64,000 bases of DNA from Pseudonocardia oceani. Its GTDB lineage: Bacteria > Actinomycetota > Actinomycetes > Mycobacteriales > Pseudonocardiaceae. A program made the position numbers and the translations under genes. The notes below the pieces were generated by a model. That model was not told where the DNA came from. It was given only the letters and a program-made list of their open reading frames with translations, and did not search any database. This document shows, in pieces, positions 19,848 to 30,124 of this stretch (positions are counted from its first letter, which is position 1; the number at the start of each line of letters is the position of its first letter). Where the stretch lies: assembly GCF_019263585.2 (NCBI RefSeq), contig NZ_JADQDF010000001.1, positions 2,604,001 through 2,668,000 of the forward strand. Reading direction: 5' to 3'.

Positions 19848-21013
19848 GCGAGCGGGCGGGCGGCGTGCTCGTCGAGCGCGTCCGGTCGCGGCTCGCGGCC
19901 ACCGGCGACGGCACGGGCGCGGCGGCCGTCGCGGCGGCGGTGCGGGCCGAGTCCGGCGGTGTCGCCTCCGACCTCGACGTGCTCGACGCGCTGCGCGTTC
20001 TCCGCGAGGAGTTCGTGGGCGCCGGACCGCTCGACGCACTGCTGCGCGACCCCCGCACCACCGACGTGCTCGTGCACGGCGGTGGGGCGGTCTGGGTCGA
20101 CCGCGGCGCCGGGCCCGAGCCGGCCGGGGTGCGCCTGCCCGACGAGGCGGCGGTGCGCCGGCTCGCCCAGCGGCTGGCGCTGGCCGCGGGCCGCCGGCTC
20201 GACGACGCCTCCCCCTTCGTCGACGGGTGGCTGGCCGACGCCGGCGTCCGTCTGCACGCGGTGCTGCCGCCCGTCGCGGCCGACGGCACGTGCCTGTCGC
20301 TGCGGGTGCTGCGGCCCGCCGCGCACGACCTCGCGGCCCTGCGCCGGATGGGCGCGATCGACGCCGGCGGCGAGGCGCTGCTGCGGGCGGTGCTGGCCGC
20401 GCGGCTGGCCCTGCTGGTCTCCGGCGGCACCGGCACGGGGAAGACCACGATCCTCGGCGCGCTGCTCAGCGCCGTCGACCCGAGGGAGCGGATCCTCTGC
20501 GTGGAGGACGCTCAGGAGCTCGACCCGCGGCATCCACACGTCGTGCGGCTGGTCTCGCGCCCGGCCAACATCGAGGGCGCGGGCGGGGTGGCGCTGCGCG
20601 ACCTCGTGCGTCAGGCACTGCGGATGCGGCCCGACCGGCTCGTCGTCGGGGAGGTCCGGGGTGCGGAGGTCGCGGAGATGCTCTCGGCGATGAACACCGG
20701 CCACGACGGCGGCGCGGGCACGGTGCACGCCAACTCGGTGAGCGAGGTGCCCGCCCGCCTGGAGGCCCTGGCCGCGCTCGGCGGGATGCCGCGGCCGGCG
20801 CTGCACAGCCAGCTCGCCGCGGCCGTGCAGGTGGTGCTGCACATGCGGCGCCTGCGCGGCGGGGCGCGGGTGCTCGACGCGGTGGGCGTGCTGGCCCGCG
20901 ACGGCACGGAGGTGGTCGTGCGGCCCGCGTGGACGCGCACCGGCGGTTGGACCGCCGAGCGCGCGGTCCTCGGGCGCCTGCTCGCCGAGCGGGAGGTGGC
21001 GGCGCCGTGGTGA
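19844..21013 (+). CDS. tadA: TadA/CpaF-family secretion ATPase
   Basis: This 389-residue type II/IV secretion ATPase would power assembly of Flp-type pili or a related surface structure. Walker A is [13 protein letters not shown]; the Asp box is [13 protein letters not shown]; the His box is [16 protein letters not shown]. The GTG start overlaps the ssd stop (gtga), showing translational coupling. Confidence 0.92.
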   Translation: MSERAGGVLVERVRSRLAATGDGTGAAAVAAAVRAESGGVASDLDVLDALRVLREEFVGAGPLDALLRDPRTTDVLVHGGGAVWVDRGAGPEPAGVRLPDEAAVRRLAQRLALAAGRRLDDASPFVDGWLADAGVRLHAVLPPVAADGTCLSLRVLRPAAHDLAALRRMGAIDAGGEALLRAVLAARLALLVSGGTGTGKTTILGALLSAVDPRERILCVEDAQELDPRHPHVVRLVSRPANIEGAGGVALRDLVRQALRMRPDRLVVGEVRGAEVAEMLSAMNTGHDGGAGTVHANSVSEVPARLEALAALGGMPRPALHSQLAAAVQVVLHMRRLRGGARVLDAVGVLARDGTEVVVRPAWTRTGGWTAERAVLGRLLAEREVAAPW

Positions 21014-21810
21014 GCGCGGCCTGCGCGGCGCTCGCCGCCGCGGTGCTCTGCCTGCCCCCGCGGGCCGCCGTCGCCCGGCTGGGCGCGCTGCGGCCGGTCC
21101 CGGTGTCCGTGCGGTCGTGGCGAGCACCGGGCGCGGCGCCGCCGCTGCTGGCGGGCGGCGGGCTGGGCCTGCTCCTCGCCGGTCCGGGCGGCGCCGTGGC
21201 CGGGCTGCTCGTCGCGGCCACCGTGCGGCACCGTCGGGCCGCACGGCGCCGCGAGGCGCTCACGGCGGGCACGGCGGGCGAGCTCGCCTCCGCGGTGCAC
21301 CGGATGGCCGACGAGCTCGCCGCGGGCGCCCACCCCGCCACCGCGCTCGGCGGCACCGCGGCCGACGGGCCGCGAGCGCGGGCGCTGCTCGCCCCGGCGG
21401 CAGCGGCGAGCCGGCTCGGCGACGACGTCCCGCAGGCTCTGCGGCGCGGCGCCGAGCAGCACCCGGAGGTGCGCGCCGACGTCGAGCGGCTGGCCGCCGC
21501 CTGGGCGCTGTCCGACCGGAGCGGAGTACCGCTGGCCGAGCTCCTCGCCGGCGCGGGGGCCGACCTCGGGCAGCGGGTGCGGTTCGCCGCGCGGGTCCGC
21601 GCCGAGCTCGCCGGGCCCCGCGCCACGGCGCTCGTCCTCACCGCCCTCCCCGCGCTCGGCCTCGCGCTGGGGCAGCTCGTCGGCGCCGATCCCCTCGGGG
21701 TCCTGCGCGGCGGTCTGCTCGGTCAGGCACTGCTCGTCGTCGGGGTGGCGCTGGCCGCCGCGGGCGTCGCGTGGACCGAGCAGATCCTGCGCTCGGCGGT
21801 GCCGCGATGA
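21010..21810 (+). CDS. tadB: TadB-like inner-membrane platform protein
   Basis: This 266-residue protein has hydrophobic helices at both ends and a central type II secretion F-domain ([24 protein letters not shown], then [19 protein letters not shown]). Two tandem GTG codons overlap the tadA stop; the second gives the gtga overlap. It would form the membrane platform with TadC on which the TadA ATPase acts. Confidence 0.85.
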   Translation: MSAACAALAAAVLCLPPRAAVARLGALRPVPVSVRSWRAPGAAPPLLAGGGLGLLLAGPGGAVAGLLVAATVRHRRAARRREALTAGTAGELASAVHRMADELAAGAHPATALGGTAADGPRARALLAPAAAASRLGDDVPQALRRGAEQHPEVRADVERLAAAWALSDRSGVPLAELLAGAGADLGQRVRFAARVRAELAGPRATALVLTALPALGLALGQLVGADPLGVLRGGLLGQALLVVGVALAAAGVAWTEQILRSAVPR

Positions 21811-22538
21811 GCCCCGCTGCGTCCATCCCCGGCGCGACTCCCCCGGTACTGCTCCTGCTCGCCGCCGCCCTGCTCACGGGTGGGCACCGCGCCGGTGCGG
21901 CGCGGCTGCGAGCGGCCCGCCGCACCGATGCGGGTCCGCCGGCCGCGCTGCGGCCGGTGTCGATCGCCGTCGGGGCCGCGGCGGGTGCCGCGCTCGGTGC
22001 GGTGCTCGGCGGGCCGGTCGCGGGCGCGGTCGCCGGGGTCGCGGTGCTCGGCGGGCTGCTCGCCGCCCAGCGGCTGCCCGGTCGTGCGGCGCCCCCCGAC
22101 CTCGCCGCGCTCGCCACCGCCTGGGAGCTCCTCGCGGTGTGCCTGCGTGCCGGGCTGCCGGTGGCGTCGGCGGTCGCGGCGGCCGCCGGGCCCCTGCCCG
22201 CCGCCTCCGGAGTCGAGCTGCGGCGGGCCGCAGGCCTGCTGGAGCTCGGCGCCGATCCCGACGACGCATGGCGGGCGGCACGGGAGGTCCCGGTGCTGGC
22301 GGTCTTCGCCCGTGCCGCGGGCCGCTCCGCGGGCACCGGGGCCGCGCTGGCCCGCGTGGCCGTCGCGCAGGCCTCCCGCATGCGTTCCGAGCTCGCCGAC
22401 ACCGCCCAGGCGCGCGCCCAGCGGGCGGGCGTGCTCATCACGGGGCCGCTCGGCCTCTGCTTCCTGCCCGCCTTCCTGGTCCTCGGCATCGCCCCGGTCG
22501 TCATCGGCCTGGCGGGCCAGGCACTCGCACGGTGGTGA
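21807..22538 (+). CDS. tadC: TadC-like inner-membrane platform protein
   Basis: This 243-residue membrane protein has a second F-domain ([26 protein letters not shown], then [20 protein letters not shown]) and C-terminal hydrophobic helices ending [18 protein letters not shown]. The ATG overlaps the tadB stop in atga, so it is coupled. Together with TadB it completes the usual pair of platform subunits. Confidence 0.85.
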   Translation: MSPAASIPGATPPVLLLLAAALLTGGHRAGAARLRAARRTDAGPPAALRPVSIAVGAAAGAALGAVLGGPVAGAVAGVAVLGGLLAAQRLPGRAAPPDLAALATAWELLAVCLRAGLPVASAVAAAAGPLPAASGVELRRAAGLLELGADPDDAWRAAREVPVLAVFARAAGRSAGTGAALARVAVAQASRMRSELADTAQARAQRAGVLITGPLGLCFLPAFLVLGIAPVVIGLAGQALARW

Positions 22539-22568
22539 CCGCCATGTCCGTCCCGACGAAGGAGTCCC

Positions 22569-22841
22569 ATGTCCAGCCCCGTCGTCTCCAACCCCCTGTC
22601 CACCTCTGCGTCCAGCCCTGTGCCCCCGAACCCGAACCCGGACCCGGACCCGGACCGCACCTCGACGAGCCGCCTCCGCCTGCTCGCCCGGCGCGACGAC
22701 GGGATGTCGACCGTCGAGTACGCGATCGGCACGGTGGCCGCGGCCGCCTTCGCCGCGGTGCTCTACGCCGTGCTGAGCGGGGAGAGCGTCGTCACGGCGC
22801 TGACCGACCTCGTGACGCGCGCGCTCAGCACCACGTTCTGA
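22569..22841 (+). CDS. Flp-type pilin / DUF4244 protein
   Basis: This 90-residue protein has a Pro/Asn/Asp-rich N terminus, a basic patch (RLRLLARRDDG) and then GMSTVEYAIGTVAAAAFAAVLYAVL. That is a class III pilin start: Gly processing site, a conserved Glu, and a hydrophobic helix. It fits DUF4244 of actinobacterial tad loci. A prepilin peptidase gene is not in this operon. An aaggag site precedes the ATG. Confidence 0.85.
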   Translation: MSSPVVSNPLSTSASSPVPPNPNPDPDPDRTSTSRLRLLARRDDGMSTVEYAIGTVAAAAFAAVLYAVLSGESVVTALTDLVTRALSTTF

Positions 22842-23197
22842 GCGGTGGCCCGGACGGTGTCCTGCGCGGCGACGCCGGCGCCGTCACCGTCGAGGCGGCG
22901 CTCGCGCTGTGCAGCCTCGTCGCGGTGCTCGCCGTCGCGGTCGGGGCGGTCGCCTCCGTGGCGGCGTCGGTGCGCTGCATCGACGCCGCCCGGGAGTACG
23001 CCCGCCTCGCCGCGCGCGGCGAGCCCGACCGCGGCCGGGAGTTCGCGGCCCGGTTGGCTCCGTCCGGGGCCCGCATCGAGCTCGTCGTGCGCGGCGACGA
23101 GGTGCTCGTGGAGGTCAGCGCCGTCGCGGCGCCCCCGCTGCCGCTGCGGGTCGGCGGCCGCGCGGCCGCCGTGCTCGAACCGGGGGTGACCCCGTGA
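22838..23197 (+). CDS. TadE-like pseudopilin
   Basis: The frame encodes GDAGAVTVEAALALCSLVAVLAVAVG, the TadE-type pseudopilin helix with its conserved Glu. A small periplasmic domain follows (CIDAAREYARLAARGEPDRG). No ATG or GTG lies in frame between the pilin stop and the helix. Translation may start at the CTG at 22838 (overlapping the pilin stop) or the CTG at 22862, so the 5' end is uncertain. It overlaps the next gene by 4 bp. Confidence 0.75.
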   Translation: MSGGPDGVLRGDAGAVTVEAALALCSLVAVLAVAVGAVASVAASVRCIDAAREYARLAARGEPDRGREFAARLAPSGARIELVVRGDEVLVEVSAVAAPPLPLRVGGRAAAVLEPGVTP

Positions 23198-23561
23198 CGG
23201 CGGTGGACGAGGGGTTCGCCACGGTCTGGGCGGCGGGGGCCGTGGCCCTGCTGGTCGGGCTGCTCGTGATCGGGCTCGAGCTCGGTGGCGGCATCGCCGC
23301 CCGCCACCGCGCGGAGGCCGCCGCCGACCTCGCGGCGCTGGCCGCGGCGGGGTACGCCGTGCACGGCCGGGAGTCCGCCTGCGCGCGGGCGGCCGCGGTC
23401 GCCGCCGGCACCGACGCCCGTGTCCGCACCTGCCGGCTCGACGGGTGGGACGCGCTCGTGGAGGTCGAGGCCGACCTCGGCCTCTCCGTGCTGGGTCCTC
23501 CGGTCGCGACCGCGCGGGCCCGCGCCGGCCCTCCGACCACCGATTCCGGTGGCGACGAGGG
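23194..23561 (+). CDS. Rv3654c-like TadE/TadG-family protein with no nearby stop
   Basis: The GTG at 23194 overlaps the previous stop. The protein begins VDEGFATVWAAGAVALLVGLLVIG, an N-terminal TadG-like helix, then AARHRAEAAADLAALAAAG, typical of the last gene in actinobacterial tad operons. Family homologues end soon after SVLGPPVATARARAG (about 23530). Here no stop occurs in this frame until 28018-28020, far into the opposite-strand genes. The end given marks where recognisable sequence stops. A lost stop, a small indel or a sequencing error would explain it. Confidence 0.6.
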
Positions 23562-23882
23562 CCCCGGCTGGCCGAACGCGCGTCTCGGCACGATCAGCGG
23601 CCGACCGGACGGGACGAGCGGCCGCGGCACACGCTCAGCGGTCGTTGCTGCGTCCGAACCGGCCGCCATCAGCGGTACAGGTGACGGAAAAGGCCTGATC
23701 AGGACGTTCGGCGTCGCCATCCTGCCGATCGTCGACGGCCGCTGGTGCGCACGGCGGCGGCGGTGCCTACTGGTGTCACGACGGGGTTCACGCCCCGTCC
23801 CGCACCGACCCGCTCCCCGAGCTGCGGAGGGACCGGCGCGTCCCCCCGACGCGACCCCCGGCCGGCCCGCCGCGAATCGGTT

Positions 23883-23922
23883 GTTGCCGGCCGGCCCGCT
23901 GCCCCGCGGACCGGCCGGCAAC
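23883..23922. terminator. Bidirectional hairpin between tad operon and helicase
   Basis: Perfect 12-bp arms (gttgccggccgg / ccggccggcaac) flank a 16-nt loop, placed between the convergent tad operon and helicase gene. The 350 bases before it hold no gene I can support. Confidence 0.55.
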
Positions 23923-23958
23923 CGCCTCCCGAGCCGGCGGATCGCCGCCCCTCCCGCG

Positions 23959-26391
23959 TCAGCCGCCCCCGGTGACCGGACCGGCCAGGGCCGCGAGCAC
24001 CACGTCGAGCACCCGCACCGCACCGCGCTTGTCGAGCGGGGCGTTCCCGTTGCCGCACTTGGGCGACTGCACGCACGACGGGCACCCGGAGCGGCAGCCG
24101 CAGTCGCGGATCGCGGCGCGGGTGGCGGTCAGCCAGGCCCGCAGCACCTCGTGCCCGCGCTCGGCGAACCCGGCGCCGCCGGGGTGGCCGTCGTGCACGA
24201 AGACGGTCGGGCGGCCGGTGTGCGGGTGCAGGGCCGTCGACATGCCGCCGATGTCCCAGCGGTCGCAGATCGCGAACAGCGGCAGCAGGCCGATCGCCGC
24301 GTGCTCCGCGGCGTGCAGCGCTCCCGGCACGTCGTCGGGCCCGATGCCGGCGGCGGCCAGGGCGGCGTCGTCCACGTCGTAGAGGACCGACCGGGTGCGC
24401 AGCGTCTGCTCGGGCATGTCGAGCGGCACGGTCTCCAGGACGGTGCCGTCGGGGGCGCGGCGCTGGTAGGCCACCACCTGAGAGGTCACGTCCACCTCGG
24501 CGAACGCGACGCCGACCGGGCCGTGCTCGCGCCGCGACAGCACCCGCACGACCTCGACGTCGGCGGTCGAGCGCGCGTCGGTGCGCCAGTCGGGGTCGGC
24601 GGCCACCACCAGCGCGACGCCGGCGTCGAGGTCGAGCTCCTCCACGAGGTGGCTCTCGCCGCGGTGCAGGTACACCGCACCGGGGTGCACGGTGGCGGGC
24701 GCCGAGGCCGCGTCGACCGTGCCGAGCATCCGCCCGGTACCCGCCTCCACCACGGCCACCTGGCCGAGGCCCGAGCCGCGGATGTCGACCGAGCCCGCGG
24801 GCCGCTCGCGCGGGGAGGGCCAGAACCAGCCGGCGGGGCGTCGGCGCAGCACGCCGTCGGCCACCAGCTCGTCGAGCACGGCCGCGGCCGCGGGCCCGCC
24901 GAACAGCTCGTCGACGTCGTCCTCGGTGATCGGCAGCTCCGCCGCCGCGCAGACCAGCTGCGGCGCGAGCACGTAGGGGTTGGCGGGGTCGAGCACGCAG
25001 CCCTCGACGGGCGCGCCGAGCAGCGCGTCGGGGTGGTGCACGAGGTAGGTGTCCATCGGGTCGTCGCGGGCCACGAGCACGACCAGCGCCGAGGCGGCGG
25101 CCCGCCCGGCACGCCCGGCCTGCTGCCAGAACGACGCCCGGGTGCCCGGGAACCCGGCGACGACCACGGCGTCGAGCCCGGCGATGTCGACGCCCAGCTC
25201 GAGCGCGTTGGTGGTGGCCACCCCGAGCAGCGCGCCCCTCGCGAGCGCGGCCTCCAGTGCGCGGCGCTCCTCGGGGAGATAGCCGCCGCGGTAGGCGGCC
25301 ACGCGGGCGGGCAGGTCGGGGTCGACGTCGGCGAGCAGCCGCTGCGCGCCCAGCGCCGTGAGCTCGGCACCGCGCCGCGAGCGCACGAAGGCCAGCGTGC
25401 GGGCGCCCTCCACGACGAGATCGGCGAGCATCCGCGCCGCCTCCGTGCCCGCCGGGCGCCGCACCGGGGCCCCGTTCTCGCCGGTCAGCTCGGGCAGCAG
25501 CGGTGGCTCCCACAGCGCCACGGTGCGCCCGGCGTGCGGCGAGGCGTCGACCGTGACGGCCGTGACCGCGCGCCCGGTGAGCCGGCTCGCGAACGCGGCG
25601 GGCTCGGCCACCGTGGCGGAGGCCAGTACGACGGTCGGGCGGGCGCCGTAGCGGGCGGCCACCCGCAGCAGACGCCGCAGCAGCAGCGCCACGTGCGAGC
25701 CGAACACGCCGCGGTAGGTGTGGCACTCATCGACGACCACGACGCACAGCCGACGCAGGAACGTGGCCCAGCGGCTGTGCCGGGGAAGGACCGCGCGGTG
25801 CAGCATGTCGGGGTTGCTGAAGATCCACCGCGAGTGGGCGCGGGCCCAGTCGCGCTCCTCCAGCGGGGTGTCGCCGTCGAGCGGGGCGGGCCGGACGCCG
25901 GGCAGGTCGAGCCCGGCCAGTGCGCGGAGCTGGTCGGCGGCCAGCGCCTTCGTCGGCGAGAGGTAGAGCGCGGTGGCCCGTGGGTCCTCGGCCAGGCGCG
26001 AGAGCACCGGCAGCTGGTAGGCCAGCGACTTCCCCGACGCCGTGCCGGTGGCCACCACGACGTCGTGCCCGGCGTGCGCGAGCGAGGCGGCCTCGGCCTG
26101 GTGCCGCCACGGCGCGGTGACGCCGCGCCGCACGAAGGTCTCGCGCACCGGCGCCGCCACCCAGTCGGGCCACGGCACGACGTCGCCCTCGCGGGCGGGC
26201 ACGGTGGCGACGTGGCGCAGCGGCCCGTCGCCGTCCGGGCCCCCGTCGGACGACCAGGGCCCGAACGGATCGTCGGCCGGGTGCGCGGAACCGGCCCCGG
26301 CGAGCACCCGGCGCAGCAGCGCCTCCCCGCGGTCGGCCGTCACCGCCGCACCCGTCCGCCCGCCGCCGTCCACGGGGACCGAGGTTGGCAC
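23959..26391 (-). CDS. DEAD/DEAH-box helicase with DUF1998 (Hrq1/MrfA-like)
   Basis: This 810-residue superfamily 2 helicase has motif I ATGTASGKSLAYQ, motif II VVVDECHTY, motif III LASATVA and motif VI QQAGRAGRA. The C-terminal DUF1998 region has a four-Cys cluster (CGCRSGCPSCVQSPKCGNGN) after HDGHPGGAGFAERG. This layout matches the MrfA/Hrq1 family of repair helicases that act on crosslink and mitomycin damage. The role here is inferred from that family. Confidence 0.92.
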   Translation of the reverse strand: MPTSVPVDGGGRTGAAVTADRGEALLRRVLAGAGSAHPADDPFGPWSSDGGPDGDGPLRHVATVPAREGDVVPWPDWVAAPVRETFVRRGVTAPWRHQAEAASLAHAGHDVVVATGTASGKSLAYQLPVLSRLAEDPRATALYLSPTKALAADQLRALAGLDLPGVRPAPLDGDTPLEERDWARAHSRWIFSNPDMLHRAVLPRHSRWATFLRRLCVVVVDECHTYRGVFGSHVALLLRRLLRVAARYGARPTVVLASATVAEPAAFASRLTGRAVTAVTVDASPHAGRTVALWEPPLLPELTGENGAPVRRPAGTEAARMLADLVVEGARTLAFVRSRRGAELTALGAQRLLADVDPDLPARVAAYRGGYLPEERRALEAALARGALLGVATTNALELGVDIAGLDAVVVAGFPGTRASFWQQAGRAGRAAASALVVLVARDDPMDTYLVHHPDALLGAPVEGCVLDPANPYVLAPQLVCAAAELPITEDDVDELFGGPAAAAVLDELVADGVLRRRPAGWFWPSPRERPAGSVDIRGSGLGQVAVVEAGTGRMLGTVDAASAPATVHPGAVYLHRGESHLVEELDLDAGVALVVAADPDWRTDARSTADVEVVRVLSRREHGPVGVAFAEVDVTSQVVAYQRRAPDGTVLETVPLDMPEQTLRTRSVLYDVDDAALAAAGIGPDDVPGALHAAEHAAIGLLPLFAICDRWDIGGMSTALHPHTGRPTVFVHDGHPGGAGFAERGHEVLRAWLTATRAAIRDCGCRSGCPSCVQSPKCGNGNAPLDKRGAVRVLDVVLAALAGPVTGGG

Positions 26392-26413
26392 ACGCCCCCG
26401 ACAGCCCGGTCGA

Positions 26414-27469
26414 TCAGGCCAGCTCCCGCACCGCGGCCTCCGCCACGTCCGTCACGTCGGCCCGGGCCGCGTTCCAGCCCGGAGCGCTGGGCACCCGCGT
26501 CAGCACCGCCACGACGAACCGCTCGTCGGCGCCCACCAGGCCCGCGCTGTGCAGGTAGTACTGCCCGGAGAAGCAGCACATCCAGCCCTGCTTGGCCGCA
26601 GCGCCGGGCGCGCCGGGCCCGTCCACCCCCGGGTCGAGGAGCCCGAAGGCCTGGTCGAAGCCGTCGCGGGCGGTGGCGGGTGCCGCGGCCAGCGCGTCGA
26701 CGAGGAACGTGCGGTCGGCCTCGGCCATGCCGGAGAGGATGTGGTCGTAGAGGCGCAGGTAGTCGGTGGCCGGCACCGACATCTCGCCCCACTGGGAGGG
26801 GTCGGCGGGCGCGGTCGTGCCGGTCAGACCCACCGCGGCGCTCACGCGGGCGGCGGCCCCGACCCCGTCGAAGCGGGTCCACAGCGTGTTCATCGCGGAG
26901 TCGTCGCTGGGGCCGAGCGCGCGGCGCACCAGGTCGAGGTCGGCGTCGGTCAGCACCAGGCCCTCGGTGCGGCGCCGGTCGAGCATGTCGACCGCGACCA
27001 CCAGCTTCGACAGCGACGCCGTGTAGAACGGCTCGGCCCCCCGGTCGCCGACGGCGGTCTCGCCGGTGGCGCGGTCGAGCACGGCCACCCCGAGCTCGGT
27101 CGCGGACGTGGCCGCGGCCTCCGCGGCCTCGACGGCGGCCCGGGCGAGGCCGGTGCGGGCGGGCGGCACGATGCTGCCCAGCCCGGCGGCGACGTCGGGC
27201 AGCGGCAGGCCCCCCGCGGGCAGCCCCTCGGCCACGGCGGTGCCGGAGGCCCCGTCGGCCGACCCGTCCGAGGATCCGTCGGTGGACCCCCCGGCATCCC
27301 CGGCACCCGAACCCGCGGCGTCGCCGGCCGACGGCGCCACCACCAGCCGCGCGGCCACGGGCGAGGACGGGCGGTCGTCGGCCGCGACCAGGGGGATGGC
27401 CAGGCAGATCACGGCGAGGCAGGCGGCCATCAGGCCACCGGCCGCCACCGGACGGGCGCGGTTCGTCAC
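26414..27469 (-). CDS. Exported serine hydrolase, class A beta-lactamase-like
   Basis: This 351-residue protein has an N-terminal hydrophobic segment (LMAACLAVICLAIPLVAA) as signal or anchor, then a Gly/Ser/Asp-rich linker. The penicillin-recognising fold carries the SxxK tetrad in YTASLSKLVV, an SDN-like SDDSAMN, and KQG where beta-lactamases have KTG. The altered third motif and lack of the Glu of the omega loop argue against real beta-lactamase activity. The GTG at 27469 is preferred, but an ATG at 27514 is possible. Confidence 0.75.
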   Translation of the reverse strand: MTNRARPVAAGGLMAACLAVICLAIPLVAADDRPSSPVAARLVVAPSAGDAAGSGAGDAGGSTDGSSDGSADGASGTAVAEGLPAGGLPLPDVAAGLGSIVPPARTGLARAAVEAAEAAATSATELGVAVLDRATGETAVGDRGAEPFYTASLSKLVVAVDMLDRRRTEGLVLTDADLDLVRRALGPSDDSAMNTLWTRFDGVGAAARVSAAVGLTGTTAPADPSQWGEMSVPATDYLRLYDHILSGMAEADRTFLVDALAAAPATARDGFDQAFGLLDPGVDGPGAPGAAAKQGWMCCFSGQYYLHSAGLVGADERFVVAVLTRVPSAPGWNAARADVTDVAEAAVRELA

Positions 27470-27701
27470 GGGCGGATCACGAACGGCACAGCGTCGGAGT
27501 TCACGGCTACCCACCCTACGAGCACTTCGTGACCCGATCGTTGCGTGACCGGCGCGACCACCTCCGCTGCAGCGCGGCGTGGGTCACACATCTACACTGC
27601 ACCCGCCCGTCACCGCGCTCACCTGCGGAGACGGCTCGTGACGACGCCAGGGTCGACGTCTGCTCCCCCTGGCCCAGTGATCCACAGAACCAGGAGGACG
27701 G

Positions 27702-30023
27702 ATGTCTCGGTCCACCCTCGCCGCGGACGCGAACTCGATCGCGCTCGCGTCGAACGACTACATCATCGTCGGTGTGGTCGCGGTGGTCGCCCTCGCCGCC
27801 CTGGCCATCGGCTTCATCCTGCGCAAGGAGGTCCTCGCTGCTGATGCGGGTACCGACAAGATGCAGGAGATCGGCCGAGCGGTCCAGGAAGGCGCCACGG
27901 CGTACCTCAACCGCCAGTTCAAGACGCTCGCCGTCTTCGTCGTCATCGTCTTCTTCCTGCTGTTCGCGCTCCCCGCAGCGAACTTCGGCGAGAGCATCGG
28001 CCGCTCGATCTTCTTCCTGATCGGCGCGCTGTTCTCCGCGACCATCGGCAGCCTGGGCATGCGCCTGGCCACCGCCGCGAACATCCGGGTCGCCTCGGCG
28101 TCGCGCGAGGAGGGTGGCCGGGAGAAGGCCACCCGCATCGCGTTCCGCACCGGTGGCGTCGTCGGCATGTTCACCGTCGGCCTCGGCCTGTTCGGTGCGG
28201 CCGTCGTCGTGCTGGTCTACGCCGGTGGCGCTCCCCGCGTGCTCGAGGGCTTCGGCTTCGGCGCCGCGCTGCTCGCGATGTTCATGCGCGTCGGCGGCGG
28301 CATCTTCACCAAGGCCGCCGACGTCGGCGCCGACCTCGTCGGCAAGGTCGAGCAGGGCATCCCCGAGGACGACCCCCGCAACGCCGCCACGATCGCCGAC
28401 AACGTCGGCGACAACGTGGGTGACTGCGCGGGCATGGCCGCCGACCTCTTCGAGTCCTACGCCGTGACGCTCGTGGCCGCGCTCATCCTCGGCACCGCCG
28501 CGTTCGGGCTGCAGGGCCTGCTGTTCCCGCTGATCGTGCCGGCCATCGGCGTGATCACCGCGGTGATCGGCATCTACATCACCCGCACCCGCCCGAACGA
28601 GGGCAGCCTCACGACGATCAACCGGAGCTTCTACATCTCCGCGGGGATCTCGGCGCTGCTCAGCGCGATCGCGGCCTACGTCTACCTCCCGGGCACCTTC
28701 GAGGGGCTGACCAACCCGTCCGACACCACGGTCGTCGGCGACATGGCGGGCACCGACCCGCGCCTGCTGGCCACGGTCGCCGTGATCATCGGCATCGTGC
28801 TGGCCGCCGCGATCCTCAAGCTGACCGGCTACTACACCGGCACCGAGGACAAGCCCGTCCAGGACGTCGGCAAGTCCTCGCTCACCGGTGCGGCCACGGT
28901 CATCCTGTCCGGCATCTCGATCGGCTTCGAGTCCGCCGTCTACACCGCGCTGGTCATCAGCGCGGCCGTGTTCGGTGCCTTCGCGCTGGCCACGGGGTCG
29001 ATCACGGTGGCCCTGTTCGCCGTGGCGCTTGCCGGTACCGGCCTGCTCACCACGGTCGGCGTCATCGTCGCCATGGACACGTTCGGCCCGGTGGCCGACA
29101 ACGCCCAGGGCATCGCGGAGATGTCGGGCGACGTGTCCGGTCCCGGCGTCGACATCCTCACCGAGCTCGACGCGGTCGGGAACACGACGAAGGCCATCAC
29201 CAAGGGCATCGCGATCGCCACGGCCGTGCTCGCGGCCACCGCGCTGTTCGGCTCCTACCGCGACGCGATCACGGTCGCGCTGGCCGACGCGAACGTCGCC
29301 CTCGGCGACGTGGGCACCGCGTTCGCCTACGAGGTGTTCGCCCCGAACACCCTCGTCGGCGTGATCATCGGCGCCTCGGTCGTGTTCATGTTCTCGGGTC
29401 TGGCGATCAACGCCGTCACCCGGGCCGCGGGCGCGATCGTGTTCGAGGTGCGCCGGCAGTTCCGCGAGAACCCGGGGATCATGGACTACTCCGTGCGCCC
29501 CGACTACTCCCGCGTCGTCGACATCTGCACCCGCGACTCGCTGCGCGAGCTGGCCACCCCCGGCCTGCTCGCCATCCTGTCGCCGATCGCGGTCGGCTTC
29601 GGTCTCGGCGTCGGCCCGCTGGCCGGCTACCTGGCCGGCGCCATCGCCACCGGCACCCTGATGGCCGTGTTCCTGGCCAACTCCGGTGGCGCGTGGGACA
29701 ACGCGAAGAAGCTGGTCGAGGACGGCAACCACGGCGGCAAGGGCTCGCCCGCGCACGAGGCCACCATCATCGGTGACACCGTGGGCGACCCGTTCAAGGA
29801 CACCGCGGGCCCGTCGATCAACCCGCTGCTCAAGGTCATGAACCTGGTCGCCGTGCTCATCGCGCCGGCCGTCGTGGCCCTGTCCGTCGGCCCCTCGGCG
29901 AGCCCCGTGATCAGCATCGCGATCTCGCTCGTCGCGGTCGCGATCATCGCCGGGGCGATCATCGTCTCGAAGCGTCGTTCGACGTCGATCACCGACACCC
30001 CCGCGGAGAGTGCGGTCGCCTGA
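27702..30023 (+). CDS. hppA: Membrane-bound proton-translocating pyrophosphatase
   Basis: HppA couples pyrophosphate hydrolysis to proton export. The 773-residue protein has about 16 membrane helices and the substrate-site block DVGADLVGKVEQGIPEDDPR followed by NVGDNVGDCAGMAADLFESY. At the K+-dependence position it reads GNTTKAITKG, with Lys where K+-dependent enzymes have Ala, so it should be the K+-independent H+-pumping type. The start ATG has aggaggacgg upstream. Confidence 0.96.
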   Translation: MSRSTLAADANSIALASNDYIIVGVVAVVALAALAIGFILRKEVLAADAGTDKMQEIGRAVQEGATAYLNRQFKTLAVFVVIVFFLLFALPAANFGESIGRSIFFLIGALFSATIGSLGMRLATAANIRVASASREEGGREKATRIAFRTGGVVGMFTVGLGLFGAAVVVLVYAGGAPRVLEGFGFGAALLAMFMRVGGGIFTKAADVGADLVGKVEQGIPEDDPRNAATIADNVGDNVGDCAGMAADLFESYAVTLVAALILGTAAFGLQGLLFPLIVPAIGVITAVIGIYITRTRPNEGSLTTINRSFYISAGISALLSAIAAYVYLPGTFEGLTNPSDTTVVGDMAGTDPRLLATVAVIIGIVLAAAILKLTGYYTGTEDKPVQDVGKSSLTGAATVILSGISIGFESAVYTALVISAAVFGAFALATGSITVALFAVALAGTGLLTTVGVIVAMDTFGPVADNAQGIAEMSGDVSGPGVDILTELDAVGNTTKAITKGIAIATAVLAATALFGSYRDAITVALADANVALGDVGTAFAYEVFAPNTLVGVIIGASVVFMFSGLAINAVTRAAGAIVFEVRRQFRENPGIMDYSVRPDYSRVVDICTRDSLRELATPGLLAILSPIAVGFGLGVGPLAGYLAGAIATGTLMAVFLANSGGAWDNAKKLVEDGNHGGKGSPAHEATIIGDTVGDPFKDTAGPSINPLLKVMNLVAVLIAPAVVALSVGPSASPVISIAISLVAVAIIAGAIIVSKRRSTSITDTPAESAVA

Positions 30024-30042
30024 CCGCTCTCCCCGCACGAAC

Positions 30043-30075
30043 GGAGGCCGTCCACCCGTCGGGTGGGCGGCCTCC
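30043..30075 (+). terminator. Terminator of hppA
   Basis: A 15-bp stem with one mismatch (30043-30057 / 30061-30075) closes on a 3-nt loop 20 bp after the hppA stop. Confidence 0.75.
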
Positions 30076-30124
30076 GGCGCGTCGGGGGGCGACCGGATCG
30101 AACGCGTGTTCTATCCTGCGCGTC

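Noticed and set aside
26414-27469. True class A beta-lactamase
   Set aside because: SxxK is present, but KTG is KQG and the omega-loop Glu is not seen, so an antibiotic-resistance label is not justified.
22909-28020. A 1703-codon open frame on the plus strand
   Set aside because: Only the part from 23194 to about 23560 resembles a protein family. The rest is antisense to the helicase and serine hydrolase genes and reflects the lack of stops in GC-rich DNA.
27516-30038. An 840-codon frame on the minus strand over hppA
   Set aside because: It is made of Arg/Gly/Asp-rich low-complexity sequence and is fully antisense to a certain gene.
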